Positions 1-5,255 of a stretch of 7,871 nt of DNA are shown here, in pieces. The stretch is from Candidatus Parcubacteria bacterium (GTDB lineage Bacteria > Patescibacteriota > Minisyncoccia > Phycocordibacterales > SBAW01), in contig JAIFWM010000029.1 in assembly GCA_019661855.1 (NCBI GenBank), forward strand, positions 1-7,871, read 5' to 3'. How positions within the stretch are numbered: position 1 is the first letter of the stretch; each line of letters opens with the position of its first letter. The position numbers and the translations under genes were made by a program. The notes beneath the pieces were generated by a model. The model was given only the letters and a program-made list of their open reading frames with translations, was not told where the DNA came from and did no database searches.

Positions 1-37
1 GCTACATCCTTTGTCATCATTCCGTCAGCCTAACAAA

Positions 38-403
38 TTAAAGAATTTTTGCTACTCCCCTCTCAAGTTTGCGGAGGGCGGCACGGATAGTGCGGTGGTT
101 GGGAACTGTTTGGGCTACGAGGGCCCAGAATTTTGGAGAATGGTTGAATTGGTGTAGATGGCAAAGCTCATGAACAATAATGTAGTCTTGCATCACGGGT
201 GGGAGGTAGAGAATTTTATAGTTGAAGTTAAGGTTGCCCTTACTCGAGCACGAGCCCCAACGGGATTTGTGGTTTTTAATAAAAATCTTTTTAACCGGGC
301 TCTTGTAGTGCAAGTTAAAGTACGCAACGCGCGCATGCACCAGCATGCGCGCGTCTTCTTTGACCTTTAAGTATTGTCGCCTATTGCGCCGAAGAAGTAG
401 CAT
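38..403 (-). CDS. Compact M48/YgjP-type zinc metallopeptidase
   Basis: A 121-residue protein carrying the core of the YgjP/DUF45 branch of gluzincin-like metallopeptidases. The zinc site is visible as HELCH at residues 78-82 (ligands H78 and H82, catalytic E79), followed by NHSPKFW at 87-93, where H88 is the likely third ligand. Upstream lies the signature NHKSRWGSCS at 44-53. No signal peptide or membrane segment is seen, so it should be cytosolic. Family members in larger genomes are usually about twice as long, with an N-terminal beta-rich region that is absent here. The ATG at 403 is chosen because an in-frame TAG lies 18 nt upstream with no other start between. It follows the small basic ORF by 13 nt and has its own possible -10 box (411-416). 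The substrate is unknown. The family assignment is firm; whether the shortness is native or a truncation is not settled, though the N-terminal 30 residues resemble the helix normally preceding the signature. Confidence 0.88.
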   Translation of the reverse strand: MLLLRRNRRQYLKVKEDARMLVHARVAYFNLHYKSPVKKIFIKNHKSRWGSCSSKGNLNFNYKILYLPPVMQDYIIVHELCHLHQFNHSPKFWALVAQTVPNHRTIRAALRKLERGVAKIL

Positions 404-410
404 TACTATG

Positions 411-419
411 AGTATATCA
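411..419 (-). promoter_or_regulatory. Extended -10 box (TGATATACT) before the metallopeptidase
   Basis: On the minus strand TGA-TATACT is followed by 7 nt and then the ATG at 403. The TGn element coincides with the TGA stop codon of the preceding small ORF. If used, transcription would start at or one base before the ATG, giving an essentially leaderless mRNA. No convincing -35 hexamer or Shine-Dalgarno sequence is present. This is an inference from sequence only. Confidence 0.4.
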
Positions 420-539
420 AGCTAGCTTCGGTTTTTTGATTTTTTTGCTACCCAACTTTTTAACAATTGGTTTAAGGCGCGAGGCTTGCCAGCGTGCAGT
501 GCCCCGGGCGATACGGCGCTCTACTTTATTCTTATTCAT
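417..539 (-). CDS. Small highly basic protein, 40 aa, unknown function
   Basis: An ATG-to-TGA reading frame of 40 codons fills the gap between the aldo/keto reductase and the metallopeptidase. The product begins MNKNKVERRIARGTARW and ends in a Lys-rich tail (KKLGSKKIKKPKLA). By eye it has about 14-15 Lys/Arg and one Glu, so its pI is extreme. There is no signal peptide or membrane segment. The composition resembles small nucleic-acid- or ribosome-associated peptides, but I recognise no family. It starts 22 nt after the reductase stop, and an AAGG lies only 1 nt before the ATG, too close for a good Shine-Dalgarno, so translational coupling to the upstream gene is plausible. The frame is short enough to be chance, but its position, same-strand orientation and biased composition favour a real gene. 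Confidence 0.5.
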   Translation of the reverse strand: MNKNKVERRIARGTARWQASRLKPIVKKLGSKKIKKPKLA

Positions 540-561
540 GCCTTAAAAACAACGTCAGATT

Positions 562-1368
562 TTAGTTGTATGAAATTTTGCCGCCCAGGGCCGAAAAGTG
601 TTCGTTAAGTGCATTAAGTTTTTCGACATCCATAGGCTCAAGTTCAAAGTCAAAGATCCCCATATTTTCGCGCAAGTGTTCAATACGATTTGCTTTAAAA
701 ATCGGCACTACCCCGCGCTCAATGTCCCAACGAAGGAGTATCTGTGCTGGCGTCTTGCCATATTTAGCGGCGATTGCTTTAAGCCTGGCGTCATCCAAGC
801 GCTTAGCATGTGTGAGCGAACTATAAGCCTGCAAGATTATCCCGTGCTTGTTTAAAAAGTTGAGCATCTCATCGCTGTAGCCAAAGGGGCTCCACTCTAT
901 TTGGTTTACCGCGGGCACCACACCCGTTTCGTCTATCAGCTCCTGAATTTGCTCTTGGGTATAGTTGCTCACTCCAATGTCGCGCGTGAGCCCTTCCTCT
1001 CGTGCGTCGATAAGTCCTTGCCACAAGCCTACCCCTGCCCCCGCTTCGGGAGGACGGTGTATGACAATAAGATCCGCTGGGTCTAACCCAAGTTCCTGTA
1101 TTTGCCGGTGCGCAGACTCGTGTGCGTCTTCGTCCTCTTCAACTTTGGTAACGACAAACTCCTCTTCGCGCGGCACGCCGCTTTTGCGCACGCCTTCGCC
1201 AACATACTTTTGCGTACCGTAGTCGCCAGAGGTGTCTACCATGCGGTAGCCCATGCGCAACGCCTCGGCTATAACCTCGGCGGGCTTTTCTTTAAGACCC
1301 CACGAACCTACACCAATGATTGGCATCTCGCGCCCGGTATTAAGGGTGACGGTTGAATCTGGCCTCAT
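562..1368 (-). CDS. Aldo/keto reductase
   Basis: A 268-residue cytosolic (alpha/beta)8-barrel oxidoreductase of the aldo/keto reductase superfamily, which reduces aldehydes or ketones with NAD(P)H. The catalytic tetrad fits D45, Y50, K75 and H104: D45-Y50 sit in VDTSGDYGTQKYVGEG (44-59), K75 in VVTKV, and H104 in IVIHRP. Other barrel landmarks are VSNY at 133-136, NQIEWSPF at 155-162 (family form NQxExxP), QAYSSL at 180-185, and the cofactor-phosphate loop K225-x7-R233-E-N235. Length is normal for the family and the start at 1368 places the first strand (TLNTGREMPIIGVG) correctly. A likely promoter directly precedes the ATG. A basic small ORF follows after 22 nt. The substrate cannot be told from sequence; many AKRs are promiscuous. 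The family is very secure. Confidence 0.95.
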   Translation of the reverse strand: MRPDSTVTLNTGREMPIIGVGSWGLKEKPAEVIAEALRMGYRMVDTSGDYGTQKYVGEGVRKSGVPREEEFVVTKVEEDEDAHESAHRQIQELGLDPADLIVIHRPPEAGAGVGLWQGLIDAREEGLTRDIGVSNYTQEQIQELIDETGVVPAVNQIEWSPFGYSDEMLNFLNKHGIILQAYSSLTHAKRLDDARLKAIAAKYGKTPAQILLRWDIERGVVPIFKANRIEHLRENMGIFDFELEPMDVEKLNALNEHFSALGGKISYN

Positions 1369-1374
1369 GCCGCC

Positions 1375-1383
1375 ACTGTACCA
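1375..1383 (-). promoter_or_regulatory. Extended -10 promoter (TGGTACAGT), probable leaderless start
   Basis: On the minus strand TGG-TACAGT is separated by exactly 6 nt (GGCGGC) from the ATG at 1368, which puts the expected +1 on the A of the start codon. No -35 hexamer is evident at 16-18 nt, in keeping with an extended -10 promoter. The 43 nt between this gene and the DUF1428 stop hold no terminator. The box is nearly identical to the one at 2225-2233. Confidence 0.5.
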
Positions 1384-1412
1384 AGGGCAAATGTAGAGAG
1401 TGTGAGTCTGCT

Positions 1413-1769
1413 TTATGCCTCTACCTCTACGTTAAATCCTCCAAAGGACATGCGCTTCATGTCGAAGGGCATGTCCTTCATGTCTAGCGTGGCCCAGTAG
1501 GCCATCACTTTTTTGTTAACTTGGTCGCGATGTTTACGCGACTTGTAGACCGCAAATGAAAACCACACTGTTTCGCTTGGTTTAGCTTTAGTGAGTTTAG
1601 GAAAAGTGAGAACAATGCCCTTAGGCTTGGCATCCTCGAGCATGCATTCCTTGTACTCAAGCGCACCATACTTGCGCCATATCTTAGCCCCCATCGAAGC
1701 CATCTTTCGATACGCAGCTACTTTGTTTTTAGGGATAACGAGCACAAACCCGTCTACATACTTAGCCAT
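1413..1769 (-). CDS. DUF1428 (YbaA-like) protein
   Basis: A 118-residue soluble protein matching the DUF1428 family typified by E. coli YbaA (about 117 aa). The family-like start MAKYVDGFVLVIPKNK (1-16), the AYRKMA segment at 19-24, KYGALEYKEC at 33-42 and the C-terminal RMSFGGF at 106-112 (family form RMxYGGF) are all present, with full length and no frameshift. The fold is a small ferredoxin-like alpha/beta dimer; no biochemical function is established for the family. The gene begins 2 nt after the stop of the DUF5652-like gene and has no clear Shine-Dalgarno, so it is probably translated by coupling in the same transcript. It is the last gene of the short operon that starts with the 45-aa peptide. 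Confidence 0.88.
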   Translation of the reverse strand: MAKYVDGFVLVIPKNKVAAYRKMASMGAKIWRKYGALEYKECMLEDAKPKGIVLTFPKLTKAKPSETVWFSFAVYKSRKHRDQVNKKVMAYWATLDMKDMPFDMKRMSFGGFNVEVEA

Positions 1770-1771
1770 AT

Positions 1772-2068
1772 TTAATTATTATGATGCACTTTAGTACTAA
1801 AGAGCTCATTCAATTTGAGCTTGGCAACTCCAAAGAGGTAGATAATCTCCAAGATTCCGAGTGTGTTAACAAACATGAGGATCAAGAACCACCAGCATTG
1901 CCCGCGGCGTGCCGAGTGCCACAAAGCCAAGCCCTTCCAAAAGATCGTCCAGACCACAACGAAAATAATAATTGGTGAGAGTATTGCCGCAATTATTGGT
2001 AAATGTGCAAACCACCATTCGTGCCCGCCCCAACTAGAATTAATAGGACCATAGTCTCCGTTCATCAT
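1772..2068 (-). CDS. DUF5652-like two-TM membrane protein
   Basis: A 98-residue protein with two hydrophobic segments, about 22-44 (PIIAAILSPIIIFVVVW) and 59-80 (WWFLILMFVNTLGILEIIY). They are joined by a short cationic/aromatic loop with the pattern WKGLALWHSARRGQCWWF (44-61). That WKxxALWxAxRxxxxxWF...NTLGILxIxYL pattern is what I know from DUF5652 proteins, which are common in Patescibacteria and have no known function. Two adjacent ATGs (2068 and 2065) are possible starts; both give the same mature protein. It lies 12 nt after the 45-aa peptide stop and 2 nt before the DUF1428 gene, so the three form one operon. The upstream AT-rich stretch has no Shine-Dalgarno. Confidence 0.8.
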   Translation of the reverse strand: MMNGDYGPINSSWGGHEWWFAHLPIIAAILSPIIIFVVVWTIFWKGLALWHSARRGQCWWFLILMFVNTLGILEIIYLFGVAKLKLNELFSTKVHHNN

Positions 2069-2080
2069 AAAATTTATTTT

Positions 2081-2218
2081 TTAACTAATAAGTCCTGCGA
2101 TACTGTGGGCAAAGTCGAGCACGAGCTGCAAGAGCGACATCACAAACCCCACGATGAGCTCAAGCAAGCCGACTAAAAAGTCCACTAGTAGTTTTAAAAC
2201 TCCCGTTATCGCATCCAT
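2081..2218 (-). CDS. 45-aa amphipathic hydrophobic peptide, unknown
   Basis: This ATG-to-TAA frame starts MDAITGVLKLLVDFLVG and continues as one long predicted helix to the C-terminus. Polar or small residues fall at positions 9, 13, 17, 20, 24, 28, 31, 35, 38 and 42, always 3 or 4 apart, so they line up on a single narrow face of an otherwise Leu/Val/Ile/Phe helix. Heptads can be drawn at 11-17, 18-24, 25-31 and 32-38. Such a helix would sit in or on the membrane, possibly as an oligomer; it resembles in general style small membrane peptides or phenol-soluble-modulin-like helices, but I recognise no family. Net charge is slightly negative (D2, D13, E20, D35 against K9). It heads the operon with the DUF5652-like and DUF1428 genes, and a strong -10 box lies 6 nt before its ATG. 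Confidence 0.6.
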   Translation of the reverse strand: MDAITGVLKLLVDFLVGLLELIVGFVMSLLQLVLDFAHSIAGLIS

Positions 2219-2224
2219 GCATCT

Positions 2225-2233
2225 ATTGTACCA
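2225..2233 (-). promoter_or_regulatory. Extended -10 promoter (TGGTACAAT), probable leaderless start
   Basis: On the minus strand TGG-TACAAT stands exactly 6 nt (AGATGC) before the ATG of the 45-aa peptide at 2218, so transcription would begin on the A of the start codon. A very weak -35 candidate, TTACGG, lies 16 nt further upstream. The promoter sits just beyond the terminator of the Ig-repeat gene, as expected for an independent transcription unit. Confidence 0.55.
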
Positions 2234-2254
2234 GACGCAGCTTTAACCGTAACA

Positions 2255-2293
2255 CAAAAGCCCCGCCTTCTTTTTATAGTTGGGGGGCTTTTG
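2255..2293 (-). terminator. Hairpin terminator after the Ig-repeat gene
   Basis: A perfect 10-bp inverted repeat pairs 2255-2264 (CAAAAGCCCC) with 2284-2293 (GGGGCTTTTG). Two more C-G pairs may form inside across a bulge. The stem starts 1 nt after the TAA of the upstream minus-strand gene (2295-2297). The U-run lies in the distal arm, and the sequence is A/T-symmetric enough to work in both directions, though no plus-strand gene points into it. It separates the seven-gene envelope cluster from the 45-aa peptide operon. Confidence 0.85.
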
Positions 2294-2294
2294 T

Positions 2295-3368
2295 TTAGTC
2301 GTCGTTTCTGTCGGCTCTAGGTGCTCTGTCTCTTCCTCTACTCTCTGCCCATTTTTTTACTTTATCTGCCTTGATCTTGGCACTATCTTCGTCATCATCA
2401 TTGCTGTCATCGTTGTCGTTACCAAAGAGATTCTTAAAGAACTTCTGATTGAATCCTGGGAAATCAACATCCTGGAGCTTTTTGAAGATCCCGAATGGTA
2501 AACCATTTACCCAACCGTTGTGCTTGCCGTTGTTGGTACTCGTTGCGTGGTTGTCATGGTCGTTATCATCATCGTCGTCGTCACCATCTTCATTGTCGTG
2601 ATGATGATTCGTAGATGTTGCCTGTACAGTTAACCTTTCGCTGCTGCAGGTACTAGTTGCAGGCTCATTGTGAGTATCGCCCGAATACGCTGCCTGCCAG
2701 TAAAAGGTACCAACGTTGTTAAAGGTGATGCTATCGGAGTTAGGTACCGAACCATTGCTCACTGTTTTTACTCCAGCGTTCTGCGCATTTTGAGTACAGC
2801 TAGTGTTGGTGTAGACCTTGTACGTTACTGTACCGCCGGCATCGGTGGTTTTGTTGTTAAGCACTGCTGTGTCAAAGACAGCGGTGCCCACTTTAATACT
2901 CGAGCTTGAAAGGTCGGTTGAGATTGAAGTGTTTACTGCAGTTGCGGTAAGCGCTATACAACCACTTTGCGAAGGAGTATTAGTAGCATCCCCGTTGTAA
3001 CGCGCAGTATATGAGAGACCGTTGTTCCCTACTGAGGTAGTTGCAGACTCTGCAGAACCATTAACAAGAGTCACGGTTTGAGTGCTTGGCGAACCTGAGC
3101 ACGAAGTGTTTGGATATAAATTAAAGTCTACTGTGCCTGTAGGTGTGGCTCCGCCAGTAGTCGTAGCCACCACTGCTTTCGCGTGGATAGCCGAACCAAT
3201 TGAGGCCTGCGATGTCGAAGCATGCGCAGAATTATGAATAGTGAGGTTAATGTCTGGGCCCACCTCTGCTTTCGCAAAAAGTGTTGCAAACGATACTAAC
3301 GCTGCAATAATGCCGCACAAAATAAGTAATTGAGAAACAAAAGACCCGATACGTATAGGCATACTCAT
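2295..3368 (-). CDS. Ig-like repeat surface protein with Asp-rich segments
   Basis: A 357-residue exported protein. Residues 12-31 are an uncleaved or cleavable N-terminal hydrophobic segment. Two bacterial Ig-like domains of the Big_3_5 style follow: about 55-145 (TPTGTVDFNLYPNTSC at 75-90; YTARYNGDATNTPSQSGC at 120-137) and about 146-250 (AGGTVTYKVYTNTSC at 177-191; FYWQAAYSGDTHNEPATSTC at 222-241). Each has a Cys pair placed to form a disulfide (C90/C137, C191/C241). The C-terminal third is low complexity: HHH then an Asp/Glu/Asn run (255-274), a short aromatic segment GLPFGIFKKLQDVDFPGF (289-306), another acidic run (317-329) and a charged tail. No LPXTG or C-terminal TM is seen, so the N-terminal helix may be the anchor. 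Likely an adhesin or structural surface protein; ligands are unknown. ATG 3368 is followed by a second ATG at 3362. It is the last gene before a terminator. Confidence 0.85.
   Translation of the reverse strand: MSMPIRIGSFVSQLLILCGIIAALVSFATLFAKAEVGPDINLTIHNSAHASTSQASIGSAIHAKAVVATTTGGATPTGTVDFNLYPNTSCSGSPSTQTVTLVNGSAESATTSVGNNGLSYTARYNGDATNTPSQSGCIALTATAVNTSISTDLSSSSIKVGTAVFDTAVLNNKTTDAGGTVTYKVYTNTSCTQNAQNAGVKTVSNGSVPNSDSITFNNVGTFYWQAAYSGDTHNEPATSTCSSERLTVQATSTNHHHDNEDGDDDDDDNDHDNHATSTNNGKHNGWVNGLPFGIFKKLQDVDFPGFNQKFFKNLFGNDNDDSNDDDEDSAKIKADKVKKWAESRGRDRAPRADRNDD
2619..3206 (-). repeat. Two tandem Ig-like domains (protein-level repeat)
   Basis: Residues about 55-145 and 146-250 of the surface protein align as two copies of one Ig-like unit. 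Each contains a GTVxFxxYxNTSC strand (TVDFNLYPNTSC and TVTYKVYTNTSC) and, some 35-45 residues later, an aromatic-A-x-Y-x-GD-x-x-N strand (YTARYNGDATN and WQAAYSGDTHN) leading to a Cys. The DNA copies have diverged, so the duplication is old or inherited. Boundaries are approximate. Confidence 0.7.
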
Positions 3369-3397
3369 GAAGACGCGCTACAGATACCCCTTCTTAC

Positions 3398-3700
3398 CTA
3401 TACAACTTTCAAAAAGAGTGTCAGAAATAATATTATCGTTATGCCTGCAAATGTGGCAACTGTTTGCAGAAAAAGAGTGACTGCTTGCTTGTGTTCCCCT
3501 GCTAAGACGAGCTGCCCTGGCTCATAGAGGAACAAGTAGCCCATTATTGCTGCGGATAGGGTAAAAAGGGAGAGCATCGCTATAGGGATCAGCACCGACT
3601 CTACCTTAGGAAAATAGTTACTCCCATAAAACATAACCGACGCGACCACCGCTATGTAGAGCGCGGCTGCAAGCGCATTTATAAAAGGATTTTTGGTCAT
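3398..3700 (-). CDS. Three-TM integral membrane protein, unknown
   Basis: A 100-residue membrane protein with hydrophobic segments at about 8-26, 36-58 and 76-98, starting MTKNPFINALAAALYIAVV. The IPIAMLSLFTLSAAIMGYLF stretch (38-57), then the EPGQLVLAGEHKQA loop and a final helix, match a hypothetical protein type I recall from many Parcubacteria genomes; no function is known. The gene starts 4 nt after the stop of the prealbumin-like gene. It has the best Shine-Dalgarno-like site in the cluster, AAGG 7 nt before the ATG, overlapping the preceding stop. It ends 29 nt before the Ig-repeat gene, within the same likely transcript. Confidence 0.82.
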   Translation of the reverse strand: MTKNPFINALAAALYIAVVASVMFYGSNYFPKVESVLIPIAMLSLFTLSAAIMGYLFLYEPGQLVLAGEHKQAVTLFLQTVATFAGITIILFLTLFLKVV

Positions 3701-3704
3701 ATAG

Positions 3705-4232
3705 CTACCTTAACCCCGTATCGCACTGAATAGTTACTTCTGCGTACACATTAGGTAAGACTGTTACATTCTCTGCGGCACAACGAGGGAGCTCACTCTC
3801 ACCTGCACCAACAATATAGTCTCCTGGTGGAAGAGAGGCATTAAACTCTCCGTTTTTTTCGGTATCCATGAGCACAACTGCATGCACCGGGTCAGACGCG
3901 CGATAAATTGCCACCAACGTTGCAAGTGGTTTGTCTGCGCAGTTAGTATCGTCTTGTTTGGCTGGTCCAGGACACGTTGGACCCATCATCACCGTACCGG
4001 TAATGCCTGATTTATAGGGCAAAATTCCTTGCACACTTGAGCTTGCTACATCTGCTTCAATCGCGGTACCAAGGTCAGTATCAGCAGTGGTAGTACTCGT
4101 ACCCGTAACGAGGTCAAGCGACGGAGTGGCGCGTAAAAACACACTCCAGAGTACTAACGCGCTGATAATGCCACCAATGATAACGAGGCCGGCAATAACT
4201 TCAAGCGAACCTTGTTGAGGTTTTTTTAACAT
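3705..4232 (-). CDS. Membrane-anchored prealbumin/CarboxypepD_reg-like protein
   Basis: A 175-residue protein with one N-terminal TM helix (about 10-33) preceded by a positive, short cytoplasmic end, then a Ser/Thr/Asp linker (40-68) and one extracytoplasmic domain. The domain begins GITGTVMMGPTCPGP (76-90), continues with NCADKP (97-102), and includes DTEKNGEFNASLPPGDYIVGAGES (123-146), the typical D-x-x-G-x-F-x-x-x-LPPGxY turn of carboxypeptidase-regulatory/SpaA-like beta-sandwich domains. Cysteines C87, C98, C151 and C170 probably form two disulfides. I know the GPTCP...CADKP signature from Patescibacteria envelope proteins without assigned function. It lies 22 nt after the PsbP-like gene stop and 4 nt before the three-TM gene. 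No catalytic residues are recognisable; a structural or binding role outside the membrane is the reasonable inference. Confidence 0.8.
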   Translation of the reverse strand: MLKKPQQGSLEVIAGLVIIGGIISALVLWSVFLRATPSLDLVTGTSTTTADTDLGTAIEADVASSSVQGILPYKSGITGTVMMGPTCPGPAKQDDTNCADKPLATLVAIYRASDPVHAVVLMDTEKNGEFNASLPPGDYIVGAGESELPRCAAENVTVLPNVYAEVTIQCDTGLR

Positions 4233-4254
4233 ATGTTGGTTTTGTATCTCTCAA

Positions 4255-4887
4255 CTACTGAGAGAGGAGAAGAGTCGCACGAATCTTGTCAAATGAACCA
4301 AGTAAAGCTGTTTTGTCGAACTCTCGAACCGTGCCGGGAGGATAGTTGCCTATGGCAGTAGAGTGAATGTAGTAGCGCACTGCAGTGCACGGGTTTGAAT
4401 TTTTGATCGCGTAGACTACTTCGTCATATCGGTTCCCTGCTCCTGCCCCAGATGTGGAGGCAACAGAGTACTCAACGCCATTTTCCATAACGTCTACCGC
4501 GTGAACATTGTCGGTTATATATATGTCTCCTGTGCAAGCTGTTGCACGAGGAAGTTGCTCAACCGCCAGATAGGTATCGGAAGAAAGGTTGGTTCCTGTG
4601 GCTGCGGTTGCTGGAATTACCACCGAGACTCCGTGGATTGGTTTTTTAGGAAAACCAGTATATGCGTATTGTTCGTTTAAAGAAAATTCTGGAGGATAGT
4701 CAAAGGAAATTCCCATTGTTGAAGAGGCAAAGGTTTTAACAGTAGGAGTGCTAGGTTCAGGTGTGTTGTCTTCAACCGGAGCAGGCTTTGAGGCAAATGC
4801 ACCTAAGATTGCATCTCGTTTAAACCATGCAAATGTTGCCATAACAATAATGACTAGTACGATGATCCACAGAATCCATGTTCGCAT
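4255..4887 (-). CDS. Membrane-anchored PsbP-like extracytoplasmic protein
   Basis: A 210-residue protein with one N-terminal TM helix (about 4-22), a Pro/Thr linker (34-51) and a single outer domain. The domain opens with FASSTMGISFDYPPEFSL (53-70), a pattern seen at the start of PsbP-like domains in small bacterial surface proteins. It ends with REFDKTALLGSFDKIRATLLLS (188-209), the 'fd.il.sfk..' helix expected there. C118 and C167 may pair. No enzymatic motif is present and the role is unknown. The start at 4887 follows the DoxX-like gene by 3 nt. An AAGGG run abuts the ATG with no spacing, so initiation probably relies on coupling. The assignment to a PsbP-like fold is a weak family call; the topology is clear. 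Confidence 0.75.
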   Translation of the reverse strand: MRTWILWIIVLVIIVMATFAWFKRDAILGAFASKPAPVEDNTPEPSTPTVKTFASSTMGISFDYPPEFSLNEQYAYTGFPKKPIHGVSVVIPATAATGTNLSSDTYLAVEQLPRATACTGDIYITDNVHAVDVMENGVEYSVASTSGAGAGNRYDEVVYAIKNSNPCTAVRYYIHSTAIGNYPPGTVREFDKTALLGSFDKIRATLLLSQ

Positions 4888-4890
4888 CCC

Positions 4891-5253
4891 TTAAGGATAG
4901 GCCAGTCTGGGTGGGTTAGCAAGTGCCAAATAAAAGGCTGCCGCAGCAAGGCCTAAGTCCCTAAACAGTATGGGGAAATCTTGGGTGTTCGTGACAACGA
5001 TAGCGAGAAGCATAACTCCCGCCACAAGAGCCGGGTAAAAGACCTTCCAGCCCGAAAGAATCCACAACGCTATCACTATTTCTACCACCCCAAAAGCGTG
5101 CAGCATGAGGAACTCATCAACATAGCCCCGCGTAAAGGGTGGAAAATACCCTATCCAAGTGTAGGGCTCAAAGTAAGCGTTGATCGCTGGATAGAGAAAG
5201 ACAAACGCAATGCCTGCGCGCAAAATAAAGTTTGCTGTTGCAGTTTGCGACAT
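4891..5253 (-). CDS. DoxX-like four-TM membrane protein
   Basis: A 120-residue integral membrane protein with four hydrophobic segments, about 9-27, 48-66, 71-88 and 95-112. The layout LRAGIAFVFLYPAINAYFEP at 11-30, LHAFGVVEIVIALWILSG at 51-68 (the E58 that marks DoxX helix 2) and FRDLGLAAAAFYLAL at 97-111 matches the DoxX/DoxD family. Members act with redox or sulfur-metabolism partners in some bacteria, but most are uncharacterised. The gene starts 2 nt after the cupredoxin stop and ends 3 nt before the PsbP-like gene. The neighbouring cupredoxin makes an envelope redox role possible, but nothing in this sequence proves it. No Cys pair or metal site is visible. Confidence 0.85.
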   Translation of the reverse strand: MSQTATANFILRAGIAFVFLYPAINAYFEPYTWIGYFPPFTRGYVDEFLMLHAFGVVEIVIALWILSGWKVFYPALVAGVMLLAIVVTNTQDFPILFRDLGLAAAAFYLALANPPRLAYP

Positions 5254-5255
5254 GT

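Noticed and set aside
1..20. Possible start of a further minus-strand gene (ATGATG at 20-15 reading M-M-T-K-D-V off the left edge).
   Set aside because: Only six codons are visible, with no Shine-Dalgarno and no -10 box; the 17-nt spacing from the metallopeptidase stop is plausible but it cannot be supported from this window.
158..1356. Several plus-strand frames of 60-86 codons opposite the metallopeptidase and aldo/keto reductase.
   Set aside because: Antisense shadows with no promoter, Shine-Dalgarno or domain signature.
3369..3397. AAGAAGGGG upstream of the Ig-repeat gene as its Shine-Dalgarno.
   Set aside because: The purine run ends about 18 nt before ATG 3368, too far for normal initiation; no better site was found.
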